Program-made: the position numbers and the translations under genes | The notes under the pieces: model-generated | Databases searched by the model: none | What the model was told of the DNA's origin: nothing | Seen by the model: only the letters and a program-made list of their open reading frames with translations | Source of the DNA: Mesorhizobium sp. | GTDB lineage: Bacteria > Pseudomonadota > Alphaproteobacteria > Rhizobiales > Rhizobiaceae | DNA: 64,000 nucleotides | Direction: 5' to 3' | Assembly: GCF_004962245.1 (NCBI RefSeq) | Contig: NZ_SUHQ01000006.1 | Span: 1-64,000, forward strand | Shown here: in pieces, positions 43,007 through 55,116 of the stretch | Layout of the letters: every line of letters starts with the position of its first letter | Numbering within the stretch: the first letter of the stretch is position 1

Positions 43007-43423
43007 ATGAGCATGTTTTACCGCGCGGCAAAAATCGCCGAACAGGCTCATGCCGGGCAGACGGATAAGACCGGACGGCCCTACATCGAACATTGCCGCC
43101 GGGTCGTTGATGCCGTCGAAACGCTCGACCAGAAGGCCGTTGCCTACCTTCACGACGTTCCTGAGAAGGGAGACGGTTGGGACCGCGATCGACTCGAGGC
43201 GGCCGGTTTCGGAACATCAATCGTGTCGGCCGTCGAGGCCATGACACGCAGGCCAGACGAGGACGAGCTCGCTTTCGTGCGCAGAGCAGCAGCCAATCCA
43301 TTGGCGCTGCCGGTCAAGCGCGCGGATCTCGCTGACAATCTGTGGCAGGCACGGCAGGTCGGCACATCGACATCGAAATATGAAGACGGCCTGCGGATCC
43401 TCGACGAAGAATTCGCCGGCTGA
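43007..43423 (+). CDS. Small HD-domain phosphohydrolase (RelA/SpoT HD-like)
   Basis: The 138-aa protein matches the HD half of (p)ppGpp hydrolases and MESH1: FYRAAKIAEQAHAGQTDKTGRPYIEHCRRVVDAV, then YLHDVPEKG (the HD pair), and VKRADLADNL near the end. In Mesh1/SpoT the second motif is HDVxED; here P-E-K, a mild difference. ATG 43007 has AAGGA 8 nt upstream and begins at the family's usual first helix; a TTG at 42926 would couple it to the SDR gene. Substrate could be (p)ppGpp or another nucleotide. Confidence 0.82.
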   Translation: MSMFYRAAKIAEQAHAGQTDKTGRPYIEHCRRVVDAVETLDQKAVAYLHDVPEKGDGWDRDRLEAAGFGTSIVSAVEAMTRRPDEDELAFVRRAAANPLALPVKRADLADNLWQARQVGTSTSKYEDGLRILDEEFAG

Positions 43424-43476
43424 CGGAAAGATTGCCGGCTGCGGCGTGACCGGATGTGGAAATTTCAAGCGCCGCT

Positions 43477-43887
43477 CTACTCGGGGATGTGAGGCGTATG
43501 TCGCTTATCCTCGGCAGGATCGGCATCGATCCGCGCCTTGTCGGGATCGAAGGCGCCATGGCGGGCGATGGCCAATGCAGGGGTGTCGGGCGTCTCGTAG
43601 GCCCACATGAAGTCGTTCGCCGATCCGCCGACCGCATGAACCCGCCAATAGCTCGCCGTGCCCTTCAACGGGGCGCGCTTTGTGGTGTTCGTCTTCTCGA
43701 GAAGGTCGAAATAGATATCCTCGAAAGGGATATAGAAAACAGGATCATGTCCTTCTTCGTGAAGTACTTTTGCCCGATCGGTTGAGGCAATGATCGCGTC
43801 GGAGAACCTGACCGTCACGGTTCCATTGAACGGGGTGATCGTAAGCGCGCTGCGGCGGTGGGCGGAATTTGCGGCTAAGGGCTGCAT
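43477..43887 (-). CDS. DUF427 family protein
   Basis: The 136-aa protein belongs to DUF427, a small beta-rich cytoplasmic family of unknown function. Its marks are ALTITPFNGTVTVRFSDAIIASTDRA, VFYIPFEDI, GTASYWRVHA and FMWAYETP. ATG 43887 has GGAGAAG upstream. It converges on the HD gene. Confidence 0.88.
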   Translation of the reverse strand: MQPLAANSAHRRSALTITPFNGTVTVRFSDAIIASTDRAKVLHEEGHDPVFYIPFEDIYFDLLEKTNTTKRAPLKGTASYWRVHAVGGSANDFMWAYETPDTPALAIARHGAFDPDKARIDADPAEDKRHTPHIPE

Positions 43888-44294
43888 TCGACTTCTCCGT
43901 TGACTGCGCTGTCTTTCTGAAACGTCATATCGCCCATCGAGGTTCCAGTTTGGCTAGTCATTGGCGTTCGACAAATGCATCGATGATTACCCGAGTTCCG
44001 TCAAACCGAGATCTTGGCAGCGATGGCTGCCTCTGTGCGTCTGCCGCGACGGAAAATGTTGCTGCCGCGGCAGCTGTAGCGGTGGGCGCTTTGGTTGGGT
44101 GGTTCGACTTCGCGTCAAAGACATTCCGCAAGATTCCCGCGACCCAGGCTTCCCAACCCTCCCCAGCCGCAGGTTGAAACATCTGCTGCGGGCTATCCAA
44201 TCCAGATTCAAGGGAACATTACCGCCGAAGAGTTCGTTCCCCAGGTCATCGACACCAAAACGGCGGTGGGCTTCGAACGTGAAGGGAGATTGCC
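43888..44294. other. Intergenic region without a supported gene
   Basis: About 405 bp between the DUF427 gene (minus) and the CBS gene (plus). One plus-strand frame ends in an Ala-rich segment (AATENVAAAAAVAVGALVG) but its first half looks non-coding and no ribosome site is seen. Nothing else stands out. Confidence 0.45.
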
Positions 44295-44732
44295 ATGAAA
44301 GTCGGTAACTGCATGACGAGGAATGTCGAGATCGCGAACCCCGAACAGTCCATTGGCGAGGTAGCGCAGATGATGGGCAGGCTCGACGCCGGGGTGATGC
44401 CAGTGGGTGACAACGATCGGCTGGTCGGGATGATCACCGATCGTGATATCGCGATCCGCGGCGTAGCATCGGGTAAGGGACCTGACACCAAGGTGCGTGA
44501 TGTCATGAGCCCGGAGGTCAAATACTGCTTCGAAGACGAAGACGTCGAGCATGTGCTTGAGAACATGGGCGACCTGCGGGTGCGTCGGCTACCGGTTCTG
44601 AACCGCGACAAGAGGCTTGTCGGCATCATCTCCCTTGGTGATCTCGCGACGAATGGCGAAGCGGCAGAAGCGGGAGAGGCCTTAAGCGGCATCTCGATGC
44701 CGGGAGGCGAACATTCGCAAACCGCTCACTGA
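44295..44732 (+). CDS. CBS-pair protein
   Basis: The 145-aa protein consists of two CBS motifs (about 1-62 and 68-125): MKVGNCMTRNVEIANPEQSIGEVAQMM...VGMITDRDIAIRG and VRDVMSPEV...LPVLNRDKRLVGIISLGDLA. Such pairs bind adenosyl ligands. A short acidic/Gly tail follows. ATG 44295 has GAAGGGAG upstream. A strong hairpin follows its stop, so it is probably monocistronic. Confidence 0.92.
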   Translation: MKVGNCMTRNVEIANPEQSIGEVAQMMGRLDAGVMPVGDNDRLVGMITDRDIAIRGVASGKGPDTKVRDVMSPEVKYCFEDEDVEHVLENMGDLRVRRLPVLNRDKRLVGIISLGDLATNGEAAEAGEALSGISMPGGEHSQTAH

Positions 44733-44765
44733 CTGACGTGACGCGTTAACGCCGGGTCAACATGA

Positions 44766-44809
44766 TTGTCCTGCGGAGCGTCGGCCGACGCTGACGCTCC
44801 GCAGGACAA
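44766..44809. terminator. Strong 17-bp hairpin after the CBS gene
   Basis: TTGTCCTGCGGAGCGTC (44766-44782) and its exact reverse complement (44793-44809) enclose a 10-nt loop. It begins 33 nt after the CBS stop. No T tract follows, so it may end transcription by a Rho-assisted or non-canonical route, or protect the 3' end. Confidence 0.7.
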
Positions 44810-44945
44810 GCTCGTCAACCATGTCCAAACGTTATCTCGCGGCCGGGGTGGCCCTCAGTTGCAGACGCTAGGCATGAGCGCAGATGTTTTCGGACGATTG
44901 CAAGCGTCCCGCCAAGGCCTATGATGGAGTGGCCTTTCGGAGTGG

Positions 44946-46082
44946 ATGGATTTGGGTTGGTCGCTGAATCTCGGGACGATCGCAGGCACGACCGTGCGCG
45001 TTCACTTTACCTTCCTGCTTCTGCTCGTCTGGATTTGGCTGACGCATTATCAGATTGGCGGCGCGCCAGCAGCCTGGGAAGGCGTTGCCTTCATCATTGC
45101 CGTCTTTGCCTGCGTGGTCCTGCATGAGTTCGGCCACATCGCCGCCGCACGGTACTTCGGCATCAGCACGCCCGACATCACGCTTTTGCCGATCGGCGGC
45201 GTGGCCAGGCTCGAACGCATGCCGGAAGAGCCGGGGCAGGAGTTCGTGATCGCGGTCGCGGGGCCGCTGGTCAATGTCGCGATCGCTGCGCTGATCTTCG
45301 CCTTGCTCGGCGGGTCGGTGGGTGTCGAACAGATGGCCGGGATCGAGGATCCGCGTACGAATTTTCTCGCCAGGCTTGCCGGGGTCAATGTCTTCCTGGT
45401 GCTTTTCAACATGATCCCGGCCTTCCCGATGGATGGCGGCCGTATCCTGCGCGCCGCCCTCGCCGCCCGCCTTTCCTGGTCGCGCGCGACCCAGATCGCT
45501 GCCACGATCGGGCAGGGATTGGCCTTCGTCTTCGGTTTCCTTGGGCTGTTCTACAACCCGCTGCTGATCTTCATCGGCATCTTCGTCTATCTCGCCGCGG
45601 CGGCGGAAGCGCAGAACGCACAGATCCGGGAGGTTGCCACTAGCGTCCTGGTCGGGGACGTGATGATCACCGAGTTCGCCCGGCTGGAACGGTCGGCGAC
45701 GCTCGACGAGGCAATCGAGATGCTGCTCGCCACCACGCAGCACGAATTCCCTGTCATCGACTCCGCTGGCCATCTCCAGGGGTTGGTGACACGCGACGAC
45801 ATGATCCGGACATTGAAGGAAAAGGGACCCGCTGCACCGGTTACGAGCGCAATGCGCAACGATATCCCGAAGATACATTACCGCAAAAGCCTCGAGGAAA
45901 GCCTGCGGCTCATGCAGCAGTCAGACGTGCCTGCCGTTGCCGTCGTGGACAATTCCGAACGGCTGGTGGGGCTCATGACACACGAAACGATAGGCGAGAT
46001 GCTCATGGTCCGCTCAGCCGTTTCAGATGCCTTCCGTTTTGGCCGTTTGCGTGGGGACAAGCCGCGACTCACACGGATCTGA
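44946..46082 (+). CDS. Site-2-type metalloprotease (M50) with C-terminal CBS pair
   Basis: The 378-aa integral membrane protease has HEFGH (about residue 60) and the distal zinc ligand motif MIPAFPMDGGRILRA, with about five TM helices up to residue 220. A CBS pair follows (about 235-365; VGDVMITEFARLERSATLDEA and VTRDDMI). This combination is the SpoIVFB-like/MJ0392-type group, in which CBS domains sense adenosine nucleotides and gate the protease. Its natural substrate is unknown. ATG at 44946 is in the family's usual place just before GWSLNLGTIAGTTVRVHFTF. Confidence 0.93.
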   Translation: MDLGWSLNLGTIAGTTVRVHFTFLLLLVWIWLTHYQIGGAPAAWEGVAFIIAVFACVVLHEFGHIAAARYFGISTPDITLLPIGGVARLERMPEEPGQEFVIAVAGPLVNVAIAALIFALLGGSVGVEQMAGIEDPRTNFLARLAGVNVFLVLFNMIPAFPMDGGRILRAALAARLSWSRATQIAATIGQGLAFVFGFLGLFYNPLLIFIGIFVYLAAAAEAQNAQIREVATSVLVGDVMITEFARLERSATLDEAIEMLLATTQHEFPVIDSAGHLQGLVTRDDMIRTLKEKGPAAPVTSAMRNDIPKIHYRKSLEESLRLMQQSDVPAVAVVDNSERLVGLMTHETIGEMLMVRSAVSDAFRFGRLRGDKPRLTRI

Positions 46083-46178
46083 GCACGAGGGCGATGCGCC
46101 CTGTCGTCGGCACAGAGCTGGAGATCGAAGACGTGCAGGCCGAAACGACGTTGTTCCGGCCTGCCTGCCTTTTGCGTC

Positions 46179-46835
46179 TTAAGAACCCGCGACGTGAGGC
46201 AGAAGTTCAAGCACGCCGCGATAGATCATCTCGCCGGCAACGTAGAGGATAATCACCAGGCCGACATAGGCAATCCAACGATACTTCTGAAGCAGGTTGG
46301 CAATGAAACTTGCGGCGATGCCCATCAGCGCGACGGAGAGGATAAGGCCGAAGATCAATACGTTCGGATGCTCGCGCGCGGCACCCGCTACCGCCAGAAC
46401 ATTGTCGAGCGACATGGAGACGTCGGCGATGACAATCTGCCAGGTTGCCTGCGCGAGAGTCTTGCGTGGAGCTTTGCCGGCTATGATGCCGTCGTGGTCG
46501 ACGTCACTTTCCGACAGCGCTTCGATCGCCTGTGTTTCCTGTGCATGGTTTTGCCGGAGTTCGCGCCACATCTTCCAGCACACCCACAACAGCAGCACAC
46601 CGCCTGCCAGCAGTAGGCCGACGACCTGCAGGAGCTGGGTTGTCGCAGCCGCAAAGCCGATGCGCAGAACGGCCGCTGCGACGATACCAACGAAGATCGC
46701 CTTTCTGCGCTGCTCCTTGGGGAGCCCGGCGGCGGCAAGGCCGATAACGATGGCGTTGTCGCCGGCCAGCACCAGGTCGATCATGATGACCTGCAAGAGA
46801 GCGGTCATTGCTTCGGGACTGAAAAATTCTGTCAT
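46179..46835 (-). CDS. TerC/YjbE-family membrane protein
   Basis: The 218-aa protein has seven likely TM helices and the two family motifs: IDLVLAGDNAIVIGLAAAGLP and IADVSMSLDNVLAVAGAA, whose Asp/Asn residues are thought to bind metal. A charged cytoplasmic loop (about 100-125) lies between them. TerC relatives act in metal (often manganese) efflux or metal loading of exported enzymes. ATG 46835. I looked for a manganese riboswitch upstream and did not find a convincing one. Confidence 0.92.
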   Translation of the reverse strand: MTEFFSPEAMTALLQVIMIDLVLAGDNAIVIGLAAAGLPKEQRRKAIFVGIVAAAVLRIGFAAATTQLLQVVGLLLAGGVLLLWVCWKMWRELRQNHAQETQAIEALSESDVDHDGIIAGKAPRKTLAQATWQIVIADVSMSLDNVLAVAGAAREHPNVLIFGLILSVALMGIAASFIANLLQKYRWIAYVGLVIILYVAGEMIYRGVLELLPHVAGS

Positions 46836-47200
46836 ACGGCACCCTTGCGTTCAGGGGTGACGCGGCTTGCGAGCATAACCGTAGAGCAACGCGGATACCG
46901 CGTATGACAAGAAGAATGCCGCTACAGCTGAGGAGATCTCAAAGCCAGGCCACCCAGATTGGAGTTCCAGTCCGACATCACAGTCCTGATGGACTGCCAG
47001 AGGGGCCCGGCCTGGTAGCACCTAGCTAATGGCAGGAAGCGAGAAACTCAAGCTGAATTGTGGTCCGGGGTGTGCGAAAGCCAGGCGTCACGCCCTGGCT
47101 GCGCGGTCCAGCTATCGGTTTCCTGGGGTGCCCTTTCGGCCAGCGGCAGTCCGAATGCGCTTGACAAGATGGCGATCGCCCGCTCAACTTGACGCATTCA
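46836..47200. other. Divergent terC/thiC intergenic region, nothing recognised
   Basis: About 365 bp before the TPP riboswitch. It must contain the thiC promoter and the terC promoter. I see no coding sequence, repeat or clear operator. Confidence 0.5.
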
Positions 47201-47291
47201 CCAGGGGAGTCCCGGCAAGGGGCTGAGATACTGCTGGCTTTCGCGGCGCAGTGACCCGTTGAACCTGATCCAGTTCATACTGGCGTAGGGA
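47201..47291 (+). promoter_or_regulatory. TPP riboswitch (THI element)
   Basis: The hallmark pieces appear in order: GGGGAGTCCCGGCAAGGGGC (from about 47204), GGCTGAGATAC (47221-47231), GACCCGTTGAACCTGATCCA (from 47252) and GTTCATACTGGCGTAGGGA (to 47291). The CTGAGA and CCTGATC loops bind the pyrimidine and pyrophosphate of TPP. It lies about 120 nt before the thiC ATG in the same direction, so high thiamine pyrophosphate should lower expression of the thi operon. Confidence 0.96.
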
Positions 47292-47394
47292 CGGTGCAAG
47301 CGCTTTGCGGGAGTCGATGCCCGAAAACCTGTAAGCAGGCAGGCCAAAGCGTCTTTTCATCCTTCCGGCACAGAACTGGGTCTCCAATGCATGA

Positions 47395-50237
<2,843 letters not shown>

Positions 50238-50407
50238 GATCGCCACCGCCACCCTGGCGGAGCTTCTCGCTACGCTTGACTACGAGGGCAACTGGCTTGC
50301 AACGGCCGTGAACAGCGACCTCGTGCATGCGGCGGAACGGGCGCTGTTTCAGCTGAAGGACGGCGACCGGATCGAAATTCTCTCACCCATGCAAGGAGGT
50401 TAGCAAC

Positions 50408-51181
50408 GTGCTCGAGCTTTACGGAACGAAGCTTGCGTCGCGCCTTCTTCTCGGCACCGCACAGTACCCCTCGCCCGCCATTCTTGCCGACGCGGTCAAG
50501 GCGTCCTGCGCATCCGCGGTGACCGTCTCATTGCGCCGCGAAATGGCAGGCGGCAGGGGTGGAGAGAAATTCTGGTCGCTCATCCAATCGCTGCGGCTGC
50601 ACGTCTTGCCCAACACCGCCGGTTGTCATTCCGTCAAGGAAGCCGTCACCACCGCAAAGATGGCACGCGAGATCTTCGGCACGAACTGGATCAAGCTCGA
50701 GGTGATCGGCAATCATGACACGCTGCAGCCTGACGTCTTCGGTTTGGTCGAGGCCGCGCGAATCCTGTGTGAAGACGGCTTTGCTGTATTTCCATACACT
50801 ACGGACGATCTCGTCGTCGCCGAACGGTTGCTGGAAGCCGGATGCAGGGTGCTCATGCCGTGGTGCGCGCCGATCGGTTCGGCGCTCGGGCCAGTGAATG
50901 TCACCGCGCTCCGTTCGATGCGCGGCCATTTCCCGGAGGTCCCGCTGATCGTGGATGCGGGCCTCGGCCGCCCATCCCACGCGGCGCTCGTGATGGAACT
51001 CGGCTTCGACGCGGTGCTCCTCAACACGGCAGTGGCCAGGGCCGCCGATCCGGTCGGTATGGCGCGCGCGTTCGGCAAGGCAGTCGATGCCGGCCGTGAG
51101 GCCTATCGCTCGGGCCTGCTCGAGCCGCGCGACGTCGCCGTCCCATCGACGCCGACAATTGGCCAGGCTGTCCTTCAATGA
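50408..51181 (+). CDS. thiG: Thiazole synthase ThiG
   Basis: The 257-aa TIM-barrel enzyme joins DXP, dehydroglycine and ThiS-bound sulfur. The Schiff-base lysine lies in WIKLEVIGN; phosphate-binding loops are in [10 protein letters not shown] and [32 protein letters not shown] 50408 follows AAGGAGG by 7 nt. It overlaps thiE by 4 nt. Confidence 0.97.
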   Translation: MLELYGTKLASRLLLGTAQYPSPAILADAVKASCASAVTVSLRREMAGGRGGEKFWSLIQSLRLHVLPNTAGCHSVKEAVTTAKMAREIFGTNWIKLEVIGNHDTLQPDVFGLVEAARILCEDGFAVFPYTTDDLVVAERLLEAGCRVLMPWCAPIGSALGPVNVTALRSMRGHFPEVPLIVDAGLGRPSHAALVMELGFDAVLLNTAVARAADPVGMARAFGKAVDAGREAYRSGLLEPRDVAVPSTPTIGQAVLQ

Positions 51182-51783
51182 ATATCGACCCTTTTTATCT
51201 GATCGTCGACAGCGCCGCCTGGATCGAAAGGCTGGCGCCGCTCGGCGTCAGGCTGGTGCAGCTTCGCGTCAAGGACTTGGACGAGGCCGCGCTGCGCGCC
51301 GAGATCCGCAAGGCGAAGGCCTTGTGCGCCCGTTACAAATGCCAGCTCATCATCAATGACTTCTGGCGGCTGGCGATCGAGGAGGGCTGCGATTTCATTC
51401 ATCTCGGGCAGGAAGATCTGCAAGCGGCGGACCTCCGCCAGATAAGGGCTGCAGGTCTCCGTCTCGGCCTCAGCACGCACGACCATCTCGAGCTCGAAAC
51501 AGCCCTTGCCGCCAGACCGGACTATATCGCGCTCGGCCCAATCTATCCGACCATCCTGAAACAGATGAAATGGGCGCCGCAGGGGCTCGATCGGATTGGC
51601 GAATGGAAGCGCCGGATCGCGCCGACACCCCTGGTCGCGATTGGCGGCCTCAACCCTGACCGGATCGAGGGTGTCTTCGGTGCAGGTGCGGACAGCGCCG
51701 CGGTCGTGACCGACATTACATTGAATGCCGACCCGGAAGCGCGAACATGCGAGTGGATCGAAAAGTCGAGCCGATGGCGCTGA
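51178..51783 (+). CDS. thiE: Thiamine phosphate synthase ThiE
   Basis: The 201-aa TIM-barrel protein couples HMP-PP and thiazole phosphate. [70 protein letters not shown] and [11 protein letters not shown] follow the family pattern. The usual TxTK segment is TILKQMKW here, as in the shorter alphaproteobacterial ThiE. ATG 51178 overlaps thiG (ATGA). Confidence 0.94.
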   Translation: MNIDPFYLIVDSAAWIERLAPLGVRLVQLRVKDLDEAALRAEIRKAKALCARYKCQLIINDFWRLAIEEGCDFIHLGQEDLQAADLRQIRAAGLRLGLSTHDHLELETALAARPDYIALGPIYPTILKQMKWAPQGLDRIGEWKRRIAPTPLVAIGGLNPDRIEGVFGAGADSAAVVTDITLNADPEARTCEWIEKSSRWR

Positions 51784-52550
51784 GGCGCGAACCGCATGTG
51801 CTTGTCGTCGGCGGATCGGACTCCAGCGGCGGCGCCGGCATAGCCCGCGACATCGAGACGATCTCGGCCCTCGGCGTGCGCACCTGCCTTGCCGTTACCG
51901 CCGTGACGGTGCAGACGCATGAAGCCGTCACGGAAATCCACAATTTGCAACCCGATCTGGTGGCCGATCAGATGCGTGCCGCGCTGCAAGCCAACGAGGT
52001 AGCGGCCATCAAGATCGGCATGCTCGCAACGGAGCAGATCATCGTCGCCGTGGCGAATGTGTTGCGCGAAAACCCACAGATACCGGCAGTCGTCGACCCG
52101 GTACTGGCCTCCTCTTCGGGCAGGCCGCTTCTGGAAATAGGCGCCATCGGCGTCCTGAAGCATGAACTCATCCCGCTTTGCCGTCTCGTCACGCCCAACC
52201 TCATCGAACTGGCTATCCTGGCCGGCTCGGAACTGGCCATGGACGAGGACGGCGCATTGCAACAGGGTCAAAAATTGCTGACCGCTGAGCAGCAGGCCCT
52301 GCTGATCAAGAGCGGCCACGCCGTGGGATGTCGATCCACGGACATCCTGCTGCGCTCAGGTCGAGAACCTGTCCGCTTCGACGCGCCGCGTCTTGCCGGA
52401 TCGATGCGTGGGACGGGTTGCGCGCTGGCCAGCGCCATCGCCGCGCATCTGGCAAACGGAAGCCTGCTTGAAGACGGTGTGCGCAGAAGCAAGCTGCTGG
52501 TTTTCGAGAAGCTTCGGAAAATCGGTTCCTCGGGACTGAGGGTTCCCTAG
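51774..52550 (+). CDS. thiD: Hydroxymethylpyrimidine/phosphomethylpyrimidine kinase ThiD
   Basis: The 258-aa ribokinase-fold enzyme phosphorylates HMP and HMP-P. VVGGSDSSGGAGIARDIETISALG, the KIGML block, VVDPVLASSSG and RGTGCALASAIAAHLANG (anion hole and catalytic Cys) are present. ATG 51774 puts a 10-bp overlap with thiE. This is the last gene of the thi operon. No thiF or thiL is visible here. Confidence 0.95.
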   Translation: MALRREPHVLVVGGSDSSGGAGIARDIETISALGVRTCLAVTAVTVQTHEAVTEIHNLQPDLVADQMRAALQANEVAAIKIGMLATEQIIVAVANVLRENPQIPAVVDPVLASSSGRPLLEIGAIGVLKHELIPLCRLVTPNLIELAILAGSELAMDEDGALQQGQKLLTAEQQALLIKSGHAVGCRSTDILLRSGREPVRFDAPRLAGSMRGTGCALASAIAAHLANGSLLEDGVRRSKLLVFEKLRKIGSSGLRVP

Positions 52551-52737
52551 ATCGGAATGACCCGGGTTTGGCGGCTCGTCCCCATAGGTTTCCGTTCGAC
52601 GTTGCCGACGAACTGCCGCCGCGGACGCAGACCATCGTCACTGACCGTGTCCCCCTGCCCGCTCTGATCCCAGAAGGAATAGCCAGGGCCTTGTTCCGGA
52701 TTTGACGCACGGCGGACTCGTGGGTCATGCTGGACGG

Positions 52738-53508
52738 ATGACAAGGGGTGTGCTGCTGGACCTTGCAGGCGTCATCTATGATGGCGAGACCGCCATACCA
52801 GGCGGAGTCGACGCCATCGCGCGTTTGCGCCAGGCGGGTTTGGCCGTACGCTTCGTAAGCAATACCACGCGCTCATCGAAACAGAGGATTCTCGAACGTC
52901 TGGAGGCGATGGGACTCACCGTTTCCAAGGCAGATGTTTTCACGCCGGCGCACGCCGCGCGCGAATGGCTCCTTCGGAATGGCCGTGCGCCATATTTGTT
53001 GATTCACCCCGGCCTTGCGCCGGATTTTTACGAACTGCCGGATCGCGACAAGCGTGCTGTCATCGTCGGCGATGCCGGAGAGGCCTTCACCTATGCGGCG
53101 TTGAATGACGCGTTCCGCGAGCTGAGCGCGGGGGCCGAATTGCTGGCCCTTGCCACCAACCGGACGTTCCGGGATAGCGACGGCGAGCTCAGCCTCGATG
53201 CCGGGCCATTCGTTGCGGCATTGGAATTTGCCTCCCTGAAACGCGCGACCGTTCTCGGCAAGCCCTCGCCGGCATTCTTTCTGTCGGCGCTGGCAAGCAT
53301 GGACTGTCCGCCAGATCAGGCGATCATGGTCGGCGACGATGCAGAGGCCGATATAGCTGGCGCCCTGCGCGCCGGACTTTCGGGCGCATTGCTGGTGCGG
53401 ACAGGTAAATACCGGCAGGGCGACGAGGAACGGTTTGATCCGCGCCCGACCGCAACCGTCGCCGATCTCGCGGCGGCAGCCGACTGGATCATTGCGCACC
53501 AAGACTGA
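52738..53508 (+). CDS. HAD-superfamily phosphatase (LHPP/HDHD2-like)
   Basis: The 256-aa protein is a class IIA HAD hydrolase. Motif I is LDLAGVIYDG, where the nucleophile Asp is followed by Leu-Ala-Gly rather than the commoner DxDG; motif II is FVSNTTRSSK; motifs III/IV are LGKPSPAFF and VGDDAEADIAGALRAGLSGALLVRTGKY. It resembles the TIGR01458-like group (LHPP, HDHD2). Substrate unknown. ATG 52738 is chosen because residue 3 onward matches relatives; its ribosome site is weak. Confidence 0.88.
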   Translation: MTRGVLLDLAGVIYDGETAIPGGVDAIARLRQAGLAVRFVSNTTRSSKQRILERLEAMGLTVSKADVFTPAHAAREWLLRNGRAPYLLIHPGLAPDFYELPDRDKRAVIVGDAGEAFTYAALNDAFRELSAGAELLALATNRTFRDSDGELSLDAGPFVAALEFASLKRATVLGKPSPAFFLSALASMDCPPDQAIMVGDDAEADIAGALRAGLSGALLVRTGKYRQGDEERFDPRPTATVADLAAAADWIIAHQD

Positions 53509-53625
53509 TCGAGGCTCGTATCAGGACCGGCGCATCGCGGCGCCGATCGTCTTTGGGTATCCCAACTCCGCTGAATGGAGATCCTGCCACCCTTCACCTG
53601 CACGATCCGTGGAAAGGAGACGACG

Positions 53626-54111
53626 ATGAGTGATATCGACAGCAAAGAGTTCGTTCTTGCGGGGGTCGTCATGAAACGCCTGTTATCCGGAGAACAGACC
53701 GCGGGGCAGTTCTGCCTCTTCGAGAACAACAGCGACGGAAACACGAGGACGCCGATCCACGTCCACGCCAAGGACGACGAGACGGTTTACATCATCGAAG
53801 GCGAGCTGACTGCGGTGCTCGACGGCCAACCTAGACGCCTGACCGCAGGCGACAGCATCTTCCTGCCGCGCGGCATTCCGCACCAGCTTATGAACATGAG
53901 CGGCAATCCTTGCAGATATATCTTGATCGGGGTCCCAGCTCTGTTCGACCGGTTTCTCGAGGAAGGTGGCCACGAACTTCAACCGGACGAAGTCGTAGGG
54001 CCGCCGACAGCCGAGGAGATCGAGCGTCTCCGCGAAGCGTCACCAAGGTTCGGCATCACTTTGCTCTCGGATTGGCCAAAGGCGGCGCTGGGCTGGCAAA
54101 TGCGGCCGTGA
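53626..54111 (+). CDS. Cupin-domain protein
   Basis: The 161-aa protein contains one conserved cupin barrel: TPIHVHAKDDETVYIIEGELTAVLDG (motif 1 with HxH and E) and GDSIFLPRGIPHQLMN (motif 2). The metal ligands are intact. ATG 53626 follows AAGGAG. Its function is not predictable; some relatives are quercetin dioxygenase-like. It is the last ordinary gene before the island. Confidence 0.88.
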   Translation: MSDIDSKEFVLAGVVMKRLLSGEQTAGQFCLFENNSDGNTRTPIHVHAKDDETVYIIEGELTAVLDGQPRRLTAGDSIFLPRGIPHQLMNMSGNPCRYILIGVPALFDRFLEEGGHELQPDEVVGPPTAEEIERLREASPRFGITLLSDWPKAALGWQMRP

Positions 54112-54149
54112 CCACCTCAACGCCGACGTCCTGATGCAGGTGAGCGATC

Positions 54150-54350
54150 ACAACCCAGTTGCTCTTGGTTGTGCGCTGGAGGGAGAACCGTCCTTCGACA
54201 AGGGCCAAAGCTCGCCTTCGAGAAGGTCGGATCGAACGGCGGTTGCAGGACCAGGGCCTGCTGGATGAGGCGGTCGAGCACGGTTGAGATGCCGAGCCCA
54301 CGCTCGCCTCTGCCGGCTTGGGGCTTTGTCTGGACCGACCAGGCTGAGCT
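54150..54350 (-). pseudogene. Remnant of a group II intron reverse transcriptase/maturase
   Basis: On the minus strand one frame reads GLGISTVLDRLIQQALVLQP then FDPTFSKASF, which matches the LtrA-type block GIPTVLDRLIQQAxxQVLxPxFDPxFSExSFGF. The usual PxGGVR stretch upstream is eroded and the frame breaks soon after, where FRPGRSA is expected. Only about 200 bp are recognisable. It marks past mobile DNA at the left edge of the YcaO/TfuA island. The rest of 54112-55116 holds no supported gene. Confidence 0.65.
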
Positions 54351-54561
54351 CCTCGGCCTCTGACTCTGGGCCCATCAGCCGGGCATCGTTTTTCCAAACA
54401 GTTGGCCACGGGATTCGCCCCGACAGAGACGCAGTCCGACAATCGGAGGATTCTGGCCTCTGAAGGTGGCGTCTCGGCAAACTGTTGCCGATCAGCTGTC
54501 GCTAACCGACGGGAATATCGCAGCTATTCTGAGACGGTAGAAAGCCGCCAAGACTGGCGAA

Positions 54562-54666
54562 CTGAATGGTAGGCCCGGAGGACGTCATCAAATAGTTGAT
54601 TTAATTTGTCTTTTTCGTGGACACAGATCAAACATCCTTTCCGTATCGTTCCGTATGGTTCCGCGA
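54562..54666 (+). repeat. Left copy of imperfect direct repeat bounding the YcaO/TfuA segment
   Basis: It contains GGCCCGGAGGA (54572-54582), then GATTTAATTTGTCTTTTTCGTGG (first 20: GATTTAATTTGTCTTTTTCG) and TTCCGTATGGTTCCGCGA (54649-54666). The right copy at 62395-62496 has the same parts in the same order and orientation, the last 18 bases identical. TGGTAGGCCCGGAGGA resembles the reverse complement of a tRNA 3' end, a common integration target, but no complete tRNA is present. Confidence 0.6.
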
Positions 54667-55116
54667 ACCGTACAGTCGAATTTACCCAATGCCTCCTCCA
54701 CGCCACGAGCAGTCATTGGTCAATTACCGGCCGACGGTCTCGGTCCAACCCTTAGTGGACAGTCGAGTCTACTTTTCGTCGCCTGGCGCCACTTCGAATA
54801 GTCTCGCTTCCTGCAATCGGTTCAAGAATCACCAGTGTGTCGTCCACTTCCGAGATAGGGAATAGCCGCTAACTATCGGCCAGAATCGCGCGTTGCTCGG
54901 CAATTTAGGATTCGGACAGGCGGCACGTGGCTGAGCTGGACGAACTGCGAGAGACTCATCCTGCTTTCGGCAATCTCGTGAGATTAGGCGGCCAGGGAGC
55001 GCGACGCATTTCGTCCGAAGTATCGCCTATGATGAGATGAGGGTCGTCCGAGCGCTCTGGTGAATATTAGCGCATTTGATAGTATCGCTCCACTCCGCCA
55101 GCCAAGGCAATGAAGC
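54667..55116. other. Non-coding stretch upstream of the cyclase gene
   Basis: About 450 bp, somewhat AT-richer than the surroundings. Short frames on both strands show no recognisable product. It presumably contains the promoter of the island; I could not assign -35/-10 elements with confidence. Confidence 0.4.

Noticed and set aside
43869..44177. 102-aa plus-strand frame with an Ala-rich C-terminal segment
   Set aside because: First half looks non-coding and there is no ribosome site or family.
46836..47000. Possible manganese (yybP-ykoY) riboswitch before the TerC gene
   Set aside because: The conserved loop sequences are not found in the right order on the minus strand.
52547..52744. 65-aa minus-strand frame (contains YSFWDQSGQGDTVSDDGL)
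   Set aside because: Composition is protein-like, but the only start is a TTG inside the HAD gene and no ribosome site is seen; could be a gene remnant but not supported.
54617..54865. 82-aa plus-strand frame starting MDTDQTSFPYRSVWFREPYS
   Set aside because: It overlaps the left direct repeat, and the similar peptide at the right repeat shows the likeness is from the DNA repeat, not from a gene; considered and dropped as a RiPP precursor.
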